Assembly: GCA_039707655.1 (NCBI GenBank)
Contig: CM077672.1
Span: 357,350,031 to 357,414,030, forward strand
Source: Elymus sibiricus
Taxonomy: Eukaryota > Streptophyta > Magnoliopsida > Poales > Poaceae
Length of the DNA stretch: 64,000 nt
Reading direction: 5' to 3'
Part shown: piece after piece, positions 35,501-47,164 of the stretch
How the letters are laid out: each line of letters opens with the position of its first letter
Position numbering within the stretch: the first letter of the stretch is position 1
The notes under the pieces: generated by a model
What the model was told of the DNA's origin: nothing
Seen by the model: the letters and a program-made list of their open reading frames with translations, nothing else
The model's database searches: none
Position numbers and translations under genes: made by a program

Positions 35501-36325
35501 GCTCGACGGCGGCGAATCGAGGCGGCGAAGTCCGGTGGCCGTAGGAGGAAGAAGAGCTCGTCGGCGTTGATGTGGGGGTTGTCCGGTCGAACGGATGGCC
35601 GCAGACGTCGTAGTCGAGGCCGGTGAGACGATCTGGCACGGCGGCGAGGTGAGGTGGTGGCGGTGGTTACGCGGGCGAGGAGTGAACGGCGATGGCCGCG
35701 TCGGCCATGGCGGGAGAGGTCGAAAGCGAGCGAGGTGGACGGCTGCGCGCGCGTCGGCCAGCGCCCTGGCTTCTGGCCAGCGAGACTAAGGAGAAGGCCT
35801 AGCTGGGCTGGGCCGATTTGCACTGTGCACTCGAGGCCCTGGGCGCTAGTGAGTCCTCTTCTTTTTCCTTTTTCTTTTCTTGTATTTTATTTCTTTTCTC
35901 TTTGCAAATGGTTTAGCCACAATTTGAGTTTTGTAAAATAGGTGACTTGGCTCAATAAATAATATGCGATATTTATCACTGCCAGAAAAAGGTTGTGAGG
36001 TAATTTGACTTCATTTGATTTTTGGATTAAATTCAATGGATTAAATATTGCTGTTTTGTTACTATTTCATGATGTTAGAGTCATTTTAAATAATTCAATT
36101 AATGTTGGCTTTATTTTTATAATTACTTTGGGAATATTTACAATATTATGAACTATTTAGTTCCTGTATTTGAACAACTTTTAAACTCACTTTAAATTTG
36201 AATTTCAATTTGAATTGGAATTTGAAATGAGACATGACACAAATGATGATCAAGCACTGTTAATCATGGTGACTTGGCATTATCAAAAGGGGGATCACTG
36301 TTGCTAATACATGGGGGGTGTTACA
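32552..36325 (-). repeat. E2 LTR A (outer 3' LTR)
   Basis: 3774 bp; on the + strand from TGTGACGCCCC to GTGTTACA. A deletion of about 100 bp at 35734 relative to the other two LTRs removes sequence matching about 46441-46538. No coding content; ORFs in its GC-rich block (34900-35850) are compositional. Confidence 0.9.
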
Positions 36326-36345
36326 ATTCTCCTGCTCTAAAAGAA
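36326..36345 (-). other. Polypurine tract of E2 internal copy 1
   Basis: On the - strand a purine-rich run (AGAGCAGGAGAAT) ends at the 3' LTR start. The second internal copy has AGAGGAGGAGAAT at 47129-47141. Confidence 0.65.
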
Positions 36346-36361
36346 ATTCTCGTCCCGAGAA

Positions 36362-38319
36362 TTAAGAGGTAGGCTGAAAGAGAGCGGGGTATTCTTCACG
36401 AAGACGATCTTCGCATTCCCAAGTGGCTTCATCTACAGAATGATTCGACCACTGAACTTTAAGGAACTTGATTGCCTTCTGACGGGTTCGACGTTCAGCT
36501 TGATCAAGAATACGAATCGGATTCTCTTGATAGGAAAGATCCTCTTGCAGCTCAAGCATTTCATGATCCACTGCTCGGATAGGATCCTTGAAGCAGCGAC
36601 GGAGTTGCGACACATGGAAGACATCATGAACTTGAGAAAGGTTTGGCGGCAATTCCAATTGATAGGCCACTTCTCCACGTCTGGCGAGGATACGGAATGG
36701 GCCAATGTAGCGAGGATCTAACTTGCCCTTGATTCCAAAACGGTGAGTGCCCTTCATCGGAGTGACGCGAAGGTAAGCTTGTTCGCCAGGTTGATAGACC
36801 ATTACCTGGTGTTTTCGGTCATAATTGCTCTTCTGACGAGACGCAGCAGCTTTCAAATGTTCACGAACAATGCGGACTTGTTCTTCAGCTTGTTGGATAA
36901 CGTCCGAACCGAAGGGTGGTCGTTCCCCAGTTTCTGACCAATTCAGAGGGGTTCGGCACTTACGTCCATAGAGAACTTCAAAGGGTGCCATCTTCAAACT
37001 AGCCTGATAGCTATTGTTGTATGAGCATTCAGCATACGGGAGAGATTCCTCCCATTTCTTACCGAATGAGATGACACAAGATCGAAGCATATCTTCAAGT
37101 ACTTGATTGACTCGTTCAACTTGTCCCTGGGACTGGGGGTGAAAAGCAGTGCTAAAGGACAAATGAGTTCCCATAGCTTCTTGGAAACTTTCCCAGAACC
37201 TTGAGGTAAAGAGGCTGCCACGGTCTGAACTGATCTCCAACGGAACACCGTGGAGTGACACAATTCTGGAAACATACAAGTCTGCTAACTGACTAGCAGT
37301 GATTGTCTCTTTGACTGGCAGAAAGTGAGCAACCTTTGAGAATCGGTCAATGACGACAAAAATAGCATTATGACCCTTTTGTGATCTGGGAAATCCAGTA
37401 ATGAAATCCATTTCAACTTTGTCCCATTTCCATTCAGGAATAGCAAGGGGTTGCAGAGTTCCAGCAGGCCTTTGATGTTCTGCTTTGATACGACGGCAAA
37501 CGTCACACTTAGCAACGTAACGAGCAATGTCTCGCTTCATATCAGGCCACCAGTAACGTTGACGAACGTCTTGGTACATTTTGGTACTACCCGGATGAAT
37601 AGATAAAGGTGTGTCATGTGCTTCTTTCATGACATCTGAGCGCGAGTCCAGATTGTGCTTTCTGGGGACTACTAGTCGGCCTCTGAAGAACAAGGTACCA
37701 TCATCATCAACAGTGAAGAACGATGAATTTCCTTTGGAGAGATAATTCTTGATCTTCTCAACTTCGGAATCATACTTCTGCCTTGTCTTGATGTTGTGCT
37801 GGAGATCTGGTTCAACAACCAAGGTATTTAGATATCCTTGAGGAACTATCTCGATGTTCAGCTTTCGAAGCTCTTCATACAGGAGTGGTTGCTGTAGCTG
37901 AACCTCAAGTTCACAACAATAAGATTTACGGCTCAAGGCATCAGCCATTACATTAGCCTTGCCAGGGGTATAAGAAATACCCAAATCATAGTCCGTAATT
38001 TCCTCCATCCATCTTTTCTGACGGAGGTTCAGAGATGTTTGAGTGAACAAGTACTTCAGACTTTGATGATCCGTGTAGATCTCGCAATGATTACCAAGTA
38101 GGTAATGTCGCCATAACTTCAATGCATAAATAACTGCTGCAAGTTCGAGATCATGCGTTGGATAGTTCTCTTCATGAGGACGCAACTGTAGAGAGCCATA
38201 AGCAATCACCTTGCGCTCTTGCATTAGTACACAGCCTAATCCTTGGCGGGATGCGTCACAATAAATCACGAAGTCCTTGCGAGAATCTGGAGGAGCAAGC
38301 ACTGGGGCAGATGTCAGCT
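36362..38319 (-). pseudogene. E2 copy 1: RNase H, integrase, chromodomain
   Basis: An undamaged 646-codon stretch, cut off from the rest of the polyprotein by the CACTA element. Domains: RNase H from residue about 10 ([15 protein letters not shown]), with [10 protein letters not shown] near 80; integrase zinc-binding region about 228-270 (HDTPLSIHPG ... CDVC); integrase core with VVIDRFSK, SSDRGSLF and FHPQSQGQVE; C-terminal chromodomain at about 565-640 containing VQWSNHSVDEATWE. Chromodomains in this group are thought to steer insertion to heterochromatin. The Met listed as start is internal; the true protein began far upstream. Confidence 0.92.
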
Positions 38320-38322
38320 TGC

Positions 38323-40145
38323 CACTACTAGAAAAAAGGCTGTTAGTGGCGCACCTATTTTGGCTATTAATGGCGTACTATAGGTGCGCCACTATTATCC
38401 CGCCATTAGTAACAAATAGTAATGGCGCACCTCTGGTGCGCCATTAGTAATCCAAATACTAGTGGCGCACCATGTGGTGCGCCATTACTATTGCTACAGG
38501 TGCGCCACTAGTAACTTTTTTTTTATTGAATTTTTTTGAATTTTTTTTTTGAAATTTGAAGGCGGGAAAATAGTAGTGGTGCACCATGTGGTGCGCCATT
38601 ACTATTGCTACAGGTGCGCCATTGCTAACTTTTTTTTGAATTCTAGATCCGGATCTGGCTCGATTTTTTTTTTGCGATTTTTTTTGTGATATTTTTTCAA
38701 ATTTCGTTCTGCTACGTTCTTTGTGCCGGGGAGCTCCACATGTGGCCGGAGAGGAGGTCGCCGGAGAGGAGGGAGGAGAGACCATGAGGAGGAGAGGAGG
38801 GAGGAGGAGGTCACCGGAGAGGAGCTCGCCTAGGTCACCGGAGAGAAGGAGGAGGTCGCCGGAGAGGACCGGAGAGGAGGTCGCCGGAGAGGAGGAGGAG
38901 GTTGCCCGAGAGGACCCGAGAGGAGGTTGCCTAGGTCGCCGGAGAGGAGGGAGGAGGAGGTCGTCGGAGAGAAGGGAGGAGGAGGTCGCCGGAGAGGAGC
39001 TCGCCTAGGTCACCGGAGAGGAGGAGGAGGTCGTCGGAGAGCACCGTGAGGAGGTCGCCGGAGAGGAGGTCGCCGGAGAGGAGGAGGGGAGCATGGTGGA
39101 GGAGAGGAGGAGATGGAGTGGAGGAGAGGAGGAGAGGAGGAGAAGAATGAAGAGGTAAGGAGGAGGAGGCCGACCGGGTTTAATATATGGCTTAGCAGTG
39201 GCGCACCTTGTACTAGTGCGCCATTGCTAACCCTTTTTTTATTTTTTTTATTTTTTTGAATTTTTTTGAATTCTGAAGGCGGGAAATTAGTAATGGCGCA
39301 CCATGGGGTGGTGGGCCATTGCTATGGTACATAGCAATGGCGCACCTAGGTGTGGTGCGCCATTACTATTTTTAAATTTTTTTGAATTTTGAAGGCGGGA
39401 AAATAGTAGTGGCGCACTATGCACTGGTGCGCCATTGCTAACTTTTTTTAATTTTTTTATTTTTTTGCCTCCAGATCTTAAAATGGCTGTAACTTTTTTT
39501 CTGTTAGGTTTTTGAGGATTCTAAAAAATCGATAACGGGCGTATGCAAAAGTTACGGCCATTTTACCGAAACACGGCGGCCTTTTGCAAAAAAATTCAAA
39601 ATTCGTGTTTGTTAATTTTCCTAACAACTAGAACACATAACACATGGGCATCTATTTTTTTGAATCTTTTTGAATCTTTTATCATTTTATTTTATTTTTT
39701 TTAAACTGAAAAGACGATCCACGGGGGGGGGGGGGGGGGGTGTGTGGGTGTGTGTGTGAGACGTTAGTAATGGCGCACCCTCCCTGGTGCGCCATTGCTA
39801 ACCTTAGCAATGGCGCACCAGGGAGGGTGCGCCATTACTAACATCACACACACGCAGGCACACAGCCCCACCAGACATAGCAATGGCGCACCACACCAAG
39901 GTGCGCCATTACTATGTAGCATAGTAATGGCGCACCTTGGTGTGGTGCGCCATTGCTATGTCTGGTGGGGTGGGGGGATAGACAAAAAAAATAGTAATGG
40001 CGCACTGCTCAGGTGGTGCGCCACTACTAAAATAATAAGAATGGCGCACCTGCTTCTGGTGCGCCATTGCTACATAGCAGTGGCGCACCACCACCATGGT
40101 GCGCCACTAATAGGGATATTCGCTATAGCCATTTTTCTAGTAGTG
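38323..40145. mobile_element. Non-autonomous CACTA transposon
   Basis: Starts CACTACTAGAAAAA and ends with its exact inverted repeat TTTTTCTAGTAGTG. The 3-bp duplication TGC lies at 38320-38322 and 40146-40148. The matching site in E2 copy 2 (TGC at 49123-49125) is empty. The 1823-bp element has no transposase. Subterminal zones (38340-38630, 39190-39430, 39760-40110) are packed with GGTGCGCCA/TGGCGCACC units in both orientations, typical transposase-binding-like repeats. The middle has a purine-rich GGAGAGGAGG tract and a run of about 18 G near 39725. Confidence 0.95.
38740..39170. repeat. Purine-rich GGAGAGGAGG repeat tract in the CACTA element
   Basis: Imperfect repeats of GGAGAGGAGG and GGTCGCCGGAGAGGAGG without a strict period. 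It yields a 95-codon Glu/Arg/Gly-rich ORF (38721-39008) that is low complexity and not supported as a gene. Confidence 0.8.
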
Positions 40146-40148
40146 TGC

Positions 40149-42559
40149 CTTTGAGTGACTGAAAACTTTCCTGACATTTTGTTGTCCACTCAAACTTAAC
40201 GCCTTTGTGAAGAAGATCAGTCAGAGGCTTGGCAATCTTAGAGAAGTTCTCGACAAAACGGCGGCAATAACTGGCGAGCCCGAGAAAACTTCTGACCTGC
40301 TTGACATTCTTCGGTGGAGTCCATTCTAGAATAGCCTGAAATCGTTCTAGGTTAACAGCAATGCCATCTTTGGAAATCACATGGCCAAGATATGTCACTT
40401 CCGACAACCAGAATTCACACTTGGAATACTTGGCATACAGTTGATGTTCACGTAGCTTCTCCAGTACAAGTCTAAGAATGTTCGGCATGTTCTTCTTCAT
40501 TCTTCGAATATACAAGGATATCATCCAGATAAACCACGACAAATTTGTCAAGGTAATCCATGAAGATGTAGTTCATTAACCGAGAGAAGGTTGCTGGAGC
40601 GTTGGGTAAGCCAAAGGACATGACGGTGTACTCATATGAGCCATAGCGAGTAACGAAGGCTGTCTTTGGAATATCCTCTTTACGAACTCGGATCTGGTGG
40701 TATCCCAACCTCAAATCAAGTTTAGAGAATACGGAGGAACCAGCAAGTTGATCATACAGATCGTTGATTCTGGGAAGCGGATATTTGTTCTGAATTGTTG
40801 CTTGGTTGATAGGTCGGTAATCTTGGACCAACCGGTTTGTTCCATCCTTCTTCTTAACAAAGAGTGAAGGTGCTCCCCAAGCAGAAGAACTGGGGCGGAT
40901 GAAACCCTTTTGAAGTGACTTGTTGATTTCCTCCTTAAGTTCAAGGAGTTCATGCGGTGGCATCTTGTATGGGCACTTGGCAATAGGAGTGGTGCCTGGT
41001 TTCAGGTCGATAACAAATTCGACAGCCCTAGCAGGTGGTACACCTGGGAGTTCTTCTGGAAAGACATCTTGAAAATCCCGAACGACTGGAACGTTCTCAA
41101 TTCCTTCAAGAGGTGAAGCATTCAACGCATTCAGTGCATATATCTGGCTCTCGGTATTTTGGACTAACTGGGCTGAATAGTTGACTGTCTGGCCAGATGG
41201 GTGAATGAGCTGGACTGTCTTGGCGGCACAGTTGATCATAGCATTAGGAGCTTCCAACCAATCCATACCAAGAATAACATCTATGTTAGAAGCCTTGAGG
41301 GTGATGAGCGGTGCAGATAATAGTAGTCCTCCAATTTCGATCTGGTTGTTGTGACTTATCATAGCCGTGTTCCATCTCCCACCGGGGGATTGAACCGATA
41401 AGGGAGGATGCAGCTCTTCAAATTGTATTTCGTGCTTGAGCGCAAATGCTTCAGACAAAAAGGAATGCGATGCTCCTGAATCAAAGAGAACAAAAGCTGG
41501 TACGGTATTAACAGAATGGGTTCCCATCACAATTTTGGTGTCCTGTCGAGCTTCTTTGAACTTAACATGATTGATACGAACACGACCGACGACATGCTGT
41601 CTTGACTTAACTCTTCGGGGTTGACCAGCTGGTGCATTCCGATTCTGGTTCGGGCGACAGCTAGAAGCACGATGCCCTGGCTGTCCACACTTGCGGCATA
41701 AACCATCATTATGGGGAGGAGCCATATTATTGGGCTGTCCACTTGGGATATTCAGTTGTCGTGGTGGTGGAGGCAGACGAGGTGCAACATAAGAAGGCCT
41801 CGATGCAGGGGCAGGTCGATGATGGACATTATGCGGAATCCACACTCTGCGCTTCTGATCAGGCCGACCCGAGGATGAGCCAACATCATGAGTACGCTTG
41901 AGCGATTACTGGTACACAGTCAGACCCGTTTCAGCCCGGAAAGCTTGGCTGACAAGCATCGCAAAGTCCGCGCAACCATGGGCAAGTGCGAGCTTAATAT
42001 CGGGACGTAGTCCTTCATGGAATTTCTCCTGCTAGCGAGCGTCAGTGCAGACGTCATCCTCAGCATAGCGGGATAAGTCGAGAAACTTTCTCTGATATTC
42101 ATCCATAGACATTTTGCCCTGTGTGAGTTTATGGAATTCCTTCTTCTTCTGGTCCATCAGACCTTGTGGAATGTGCCGTGCACGGAAGGCTGACTGAAAT
42201 TCCTGCCAAGTGGTTATAGTTCCAGCAGGCAGCATACGCCTGTGACTTTCCCACCATTGAGCAGTTGGGCCCCTCAGGTGATACGTCGCGAAGGTGACGT
42301 AACTGTCAGGGGCAACATTAGCCGACTCCATCAGAAAAGCGATGTCACGGAGCCAATCATCAGCATCCATTGGATCAGTCGAGTTGCGGAAGGTGGACGG
42401 GTTGAGGCGCACGAAATCTTGTAGTGAGATCGGGCCAGGCTCCTGACGAGCATCGTTGCGTTCCAATCGATTTACCAGGCTCTCATTGAGCTGACGGTTC
42501 AGTTCAAACTGCTGCATCATTGCGGCAATATAAGGTGGAGGATGAGGATCGTCAGCCAT
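40149..42559 (-). pseudogene. E2 copy 1: gag, protease, reverse transcriptase
   Basis: Starts at 42559 (Met-Ala-Asp-Asp-Pro-His). Gag is a retrotransposon-gag capsid region with a CX2CX4HX4C knuckle ([14 protein letters not shown], about 41660-41700). Protease has [10 protein letters not shown] near 41470; RT has [11 protein letters not shown] near 40510-40540. Breaks: TAG at 42032-42034, TAA at 41906-41908, a one-base insertion around 40475 that shifts the frame, and finally the CACTA between RT and RNase H. Copy 2 has sense codons or the normal frame at each of these places, so all the breaks arose after the duplication. Confidence 0.9.
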
Positions 42560-43170
42560 CCTGCCAAATCAACAGGGTCAGTTTAGCAAGAACAACTGCA
42601 AGTGTATGCAGTCATTCCTGATGTAACACGGAAAATGAACAAGAAGTGCATTAGATACATATTAGTAGTCTTTAAGACATACAGATCCATGCACGGAGTT
42701 GGATACCAACGGACAACGCAAGTTCAGAAACACACACAGCTAGACAAACTAGGCGGCGCGCAGGCACGCGGTGAGGAATAGAACAACGAGACATAGCAAA
42801 GGCTATATCGACGTCGGAGAAAACTACTGGGGCGAGGAATCTGCAGGGTACGACGCAGGGTGCCCTCGATAAAAGGATCCTGTGGTCTGTGAAAACTGTG
42901 AAGCAGAACCTGGCCCACAATTCAAAGAAAGTTGATTGAAATCTCCGGGTGGATGTGATCACGAGAACCTAATGTTAGTGTTAGTAAAATATTTAACCCG
43001 AAAAGAAGACAGATCAGAGTTCCCAGAGTAAGGAAGAGGAATAAAAGATCCTAATCCCATCCATTGGCGACGTGGGCCCGTAAGCCACAGAGCCATGTTA
43101 GTAAAACAGTTTTTGGAGAATAGACTCAACTTCAGCCAAGGAGTTGGAAAGGGGCTTCCTACAGGCAGTC

Positions 43171-43183
43171 GGCTCTGATACCA
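43171..43183 (-). other. Primer-binding site of E2 copy 1 (tRNA-Met type)
   Basis: On the - strand it reads TGGTATCAGAGCC, separated from LTR B by three bases. Confidence 0.9.
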
Positions 43184-43186
43184 ACT

Positions 43187-46100
43187 TGTGACGCCCCTGC
43201 TCGACCGTGCACTAATCATACATGCAAACGTGCACGCTCAAGATCAGAGACTCATGGGAAGATATCACAACACAACTCTAAACTCAAATTTAAACATAAA
43301 TCTTCATATTACGAACCAGGGGGTCACGAGGACCCGAATACATAAGTCATACAATCAAACATATCTGGGTACAGACATAGTTAGTCAAGTTTGCCTTAAG
43401 AAGGCTAGCACAAACAGCGACACTGATCGAAAAGGCGAAGCCCTCCTGCCTAGGGCCTCCGAACTACTCCTGGTCGTCGGGGATCTCCATGTTGTAGTAG
43501 GCTCCTCCGGGGATCTCCTGCTCCTGGGCTCCGTCGTCTGATCGCAGCAATCAGGTATGGGGAAAAGAGATAGCAAAGCAACCGTGAGTACTCATCCAAA
43601 GTACTCTCAAGTCTGACATCAGAATTATACTAAGTATGCATCCTTATCAAAGGAATGGGGCTATATCTTTGGACTAAACTGCAGAAATGCCAGAACAGAG
43701 GGGGAAAGGCCTAGCATATCGAAGACTAGCATCTTGAAGCAATCTTGCAGCATCTGAAGAGAATAGAACATAGCAGCATATAATAATAAGTACATATTAG
43801 CAATGCCCTGAGATCCTTCCTCGACTACCCTGCGAGAAAGTGATCCCATGAGCAGTAGTAACAGTTTATCATTGTAACAGTATCCATTTATAGTTGTAGC
43901 AGATCAGGATACAATTCCGAGCGTCCTGTTATCGTGGACACGGCTATTCGAATAGATCACTTCCCTACAGGGGTGCACTACTGTTACCCAACACGCTCGA
44001 TTAACTCTGGCCGGACACACTTTTCTCGGTCATGCCCGCCTCGGCTGATCGACACGACGTAGTCCTACCTAGGCTCAGCAGAGAGGACCCTGCCGGTCTA
44101 CATCCTAAGCGCTCAGGGGTCTTGGGCCCATCGCCCTTCGCACTCTGGGTCGTTGTGTCGCGGGTCGGAGTCCAAGCACCACCTCAGTCCTGGATGGCCT
44201 TGTCCCGACCGGCTCACAATGCTGAACTGGACATCCGACAGAGCTTTCGGCTGATACATACGGCGTCGAGGGCCCCATTAAACCATTATCCCGCGTGGTG
44301 GTAGTGTGTATAGGCCAGCAGCCAACTCAGATCAAATACCCAAATCCGTTAGGCGTGTTTAGTAACTCGCGAAGACGAACAGGATCCCTGTCGCTCCGAC
44401 TTGGTAACACACGGACCCGACCAGGGACCAGGCCCACCTCTCTCCTAGGTGGTCTCCGCCTGCCCTGTCGTTCCGCCACAATATCGCTCGCGGGTGCTCT
44501 TGGAGCCGACCCGTCTTTAATATTATTCTCTCGCGAGCACTCTTGGAGCGGGCCCAACTTTAACAGTTTAAATTATTGCAATATGTAAACATTTCCGTGA
44601 CCATCACCCAGAGTGATCACGGCCCGATAACAAGCATGGCAAACGGACAAGGGTGAAGGGCCAGCTGATGAAACATAGCATACCAAATTAAGCATCATAG
44701 GGTAGTAGGTAAGGTATCAATAGCAGGCGACGAAAACAGGCTATGCATCAGAATAGGAGCTATCGGAGCAACAATAGAAGCAATTCTAATGCAAGCATAA
44801 GAGAGAAAGAATGGGCGATATCTGATGATCAAGGGGTTTTTGCTTGCCTGGAAGCTCAGCTGAAGGGGGTCTGGTCGTCGACGACGTAGTCGTACTCTGC
44901 AGTGTCGTCGGCAGTCTCAGGGTCTAACTGGAGAGAAGGAGGGGGAAGAAACAATAAATACATGGCAACCAATGCAACAGGGATGCATGACATGTCAACA
45001 TGCAGTGCTAGGGTTGTTCTAATGCAGTACTACGCAAGTTAGTCGGAGCGGTAAATTATCCGGGAGTGTTCTCCCAGGTCCGGGTGATTATCGGTACACT
45101 GAACCGGAGGGGACGGTTCCATGTTCAGACTTTTTGTGGCTTCCTGCTCGGTAGAGAAGCCACGCTGCCGGGGTTGTCCTATTACCCGGAGAAGGTTAGA
45201 GGGGTGTGGCAGGTATGTGGGTGGCATATTCGGATTCTTCATATTTTTCTGATCGTTTTTCATATATAAATTATTTTCATCCAAGTTACGGTTTAATTTC
45301 TATGATTTTTCAAAGTTTAAATCATTTTCTGGAATTTCTGGAATTAATTTAATTATTAAATTTGAATTATCCGAAAAAGTGATAAGTGATGTCAGCATGA
45401 CATCATAGTGACATCATCGGTCAACTCCGGCTGACCAGAGTCAAACCTGACCAGTGGGTCCCACTGGTCAGTGACTGTTTTAACTAAACAAGGGTTAGAT
45501 TTATCTAATTAAGTTAATTAACAGGTGGGACCCTATAGTCAGTGACTGTTTAATTAATTAATTTAATTAAAGAAATAATTAGCATTTTATTTATTAATAA
45601 AAATGTTTAAATTAGGCGAGGCCCGCATGTCAGTGACACGGGGCCGCCCAGTCAGAGGGTTGACCCAGTCAACCCTGACAACGGGACCCACAGGGCCAAC
45701 AGGTAGTGTCACTAGGGGTGGGCCCCTGGTGGCCATGTCGGCGCCAGCCATCGGAGCTGCTCCGGCGAGCTCCAGACGTGGCGGCGCACGGCGGACGTCG
45801 TCGGAAAACCGCTATGGTGGTCCATTTCGCGCGCGAGTGGGTTCGTTCGAACGCGGAGTCGAAGCCACGTCGATCTGCGGTGGTCTCGCCGGCTGGGGTG
45901 GCCGGAGCTGAGTGCTACGACGACGGTAGGCGGCGGCGGCTACGGGTGGTGCTCGGGATCGGCGAAGCAGCGTGCTAACGAGCAAACAGAGCAGCTAGGG
46001 AGGGCCTACGTGGCGCGGCGAGCTCAACGGGCACGAGCCCGTGACCAAAAGGTCACCGGCAGCTCGCCGGCGACGAGCTCCGCGGCGGAGAGCCCGGGCA

Positions 46101-47128
46101 CGATGGGGGCGGCGGCTAGAGGACAACCGAGAGGGAGAGAGCAGAGGGGAGAGGTAGCGGTGCTCACGGGGCGCCTGTAGGTGTGCTCAGTGGGCTCGGG
46201 GAGGTCTCGATGGCGGCGAATCGAGGCGGCGAAGTCCGGTGGCCGTAGGAGGAAGAAGAGCCCGTCGGTGTCGATGTGGGGGCCGTCCGGTCGAACGGAT
46301 GGGCGCAGACGTCGTAGTCGAGGCCGGCGAGACGATCTGGCACGGCGCCGAGGCGAGGCGGTGGCGGTCGCTACGCGGGCGAGGAGTGAACGGCGATGGC
46401 CGCGTCGGCCATGGCGGGAGAGGTCGAAAGCGAGCGAGGGAGAGGGAGTGAGGCGGTTAGGGTTCGCCAGAGGGGTCGGGGAGGGTCTTATCCAGCGCGG
46501 GGCACCGTCGGATGGTCGACAGCGGCTGCATCCGCGCGTGGACGGCTGCGCGCGCGTCGGCCAGCGCCCTGGCTTCTGGCCAGCGAGAGGAAGGAGAAGG
46601 CCTAGCTGGGCTGGGCCGATTTGCACTGTGCACTCGAGGCCCTGGGCGCTAGTGAGTCCTCTTCTTTTTCCTTTTTCTTTTCTTCTGTTTTATTTCTTTT
46701 CTCTTTGCAAATGGTTTAGCCACAATTTGAGTTTTGTAAAATAGGTGACTTGGCCCAATAAATAATATGCGATATTTATCACTGCCAGAAAAAGGTTTGG
46801 AGGTAATTTGACTTCATTTGATTTTTGGATTAAATTCAATGGATTAAATATTGCTGTTTTGTTACTGTTTCATGATGTTAGAGTCATTTTAAATAATTCA
46901 ATTAATGTTGGCTTTATTTTTATAATTACTTTGGGAATATTTACAATATTATGAACTATTTAGTTCCTGTATTTGAACAACTTTTAAACTCACTTTAAAT
47001 TTGAATTTCAATTTGAATTGGAATTTGAAATGAGACATGACACAAATGATGATCAAGCACTGTTAATCATGGTGACTTGGCATTATCAAAAGGGGGATCA
47101 CTGTTGCTAATACATGGGGGGTGTTACA
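43187..47128 (-). repeat. E2 LTR B (shared middle LTR)
   Basis: 3942 bp. It serves as the 5' LTR of copy 1 and the 3' LTR of copy 2. About 65 bp at 45129-45193 is found here only; LTRs A and C have a three-base TAG in its place. It lacks the deletion found in LTR A. Confidence 0.92.
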
Positions 47129-47164
47129 ATTCTCCTCCTCTAAAAGAAATTCTCGTCCCGAGAA

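Noticed and set aside
38721..39008. 95-codon ORF inside the CACTA element
   Set aside because: Low-complexity product of the GGAGAGGAGG tract; no transposase similarity.
39725..39742. Run of about 18 G as a functional quadruplex
   Set aside because: A homopolymer next to a TG repeat in a CACTA element is more simply slippage, and its length is uncertain in any assembly.
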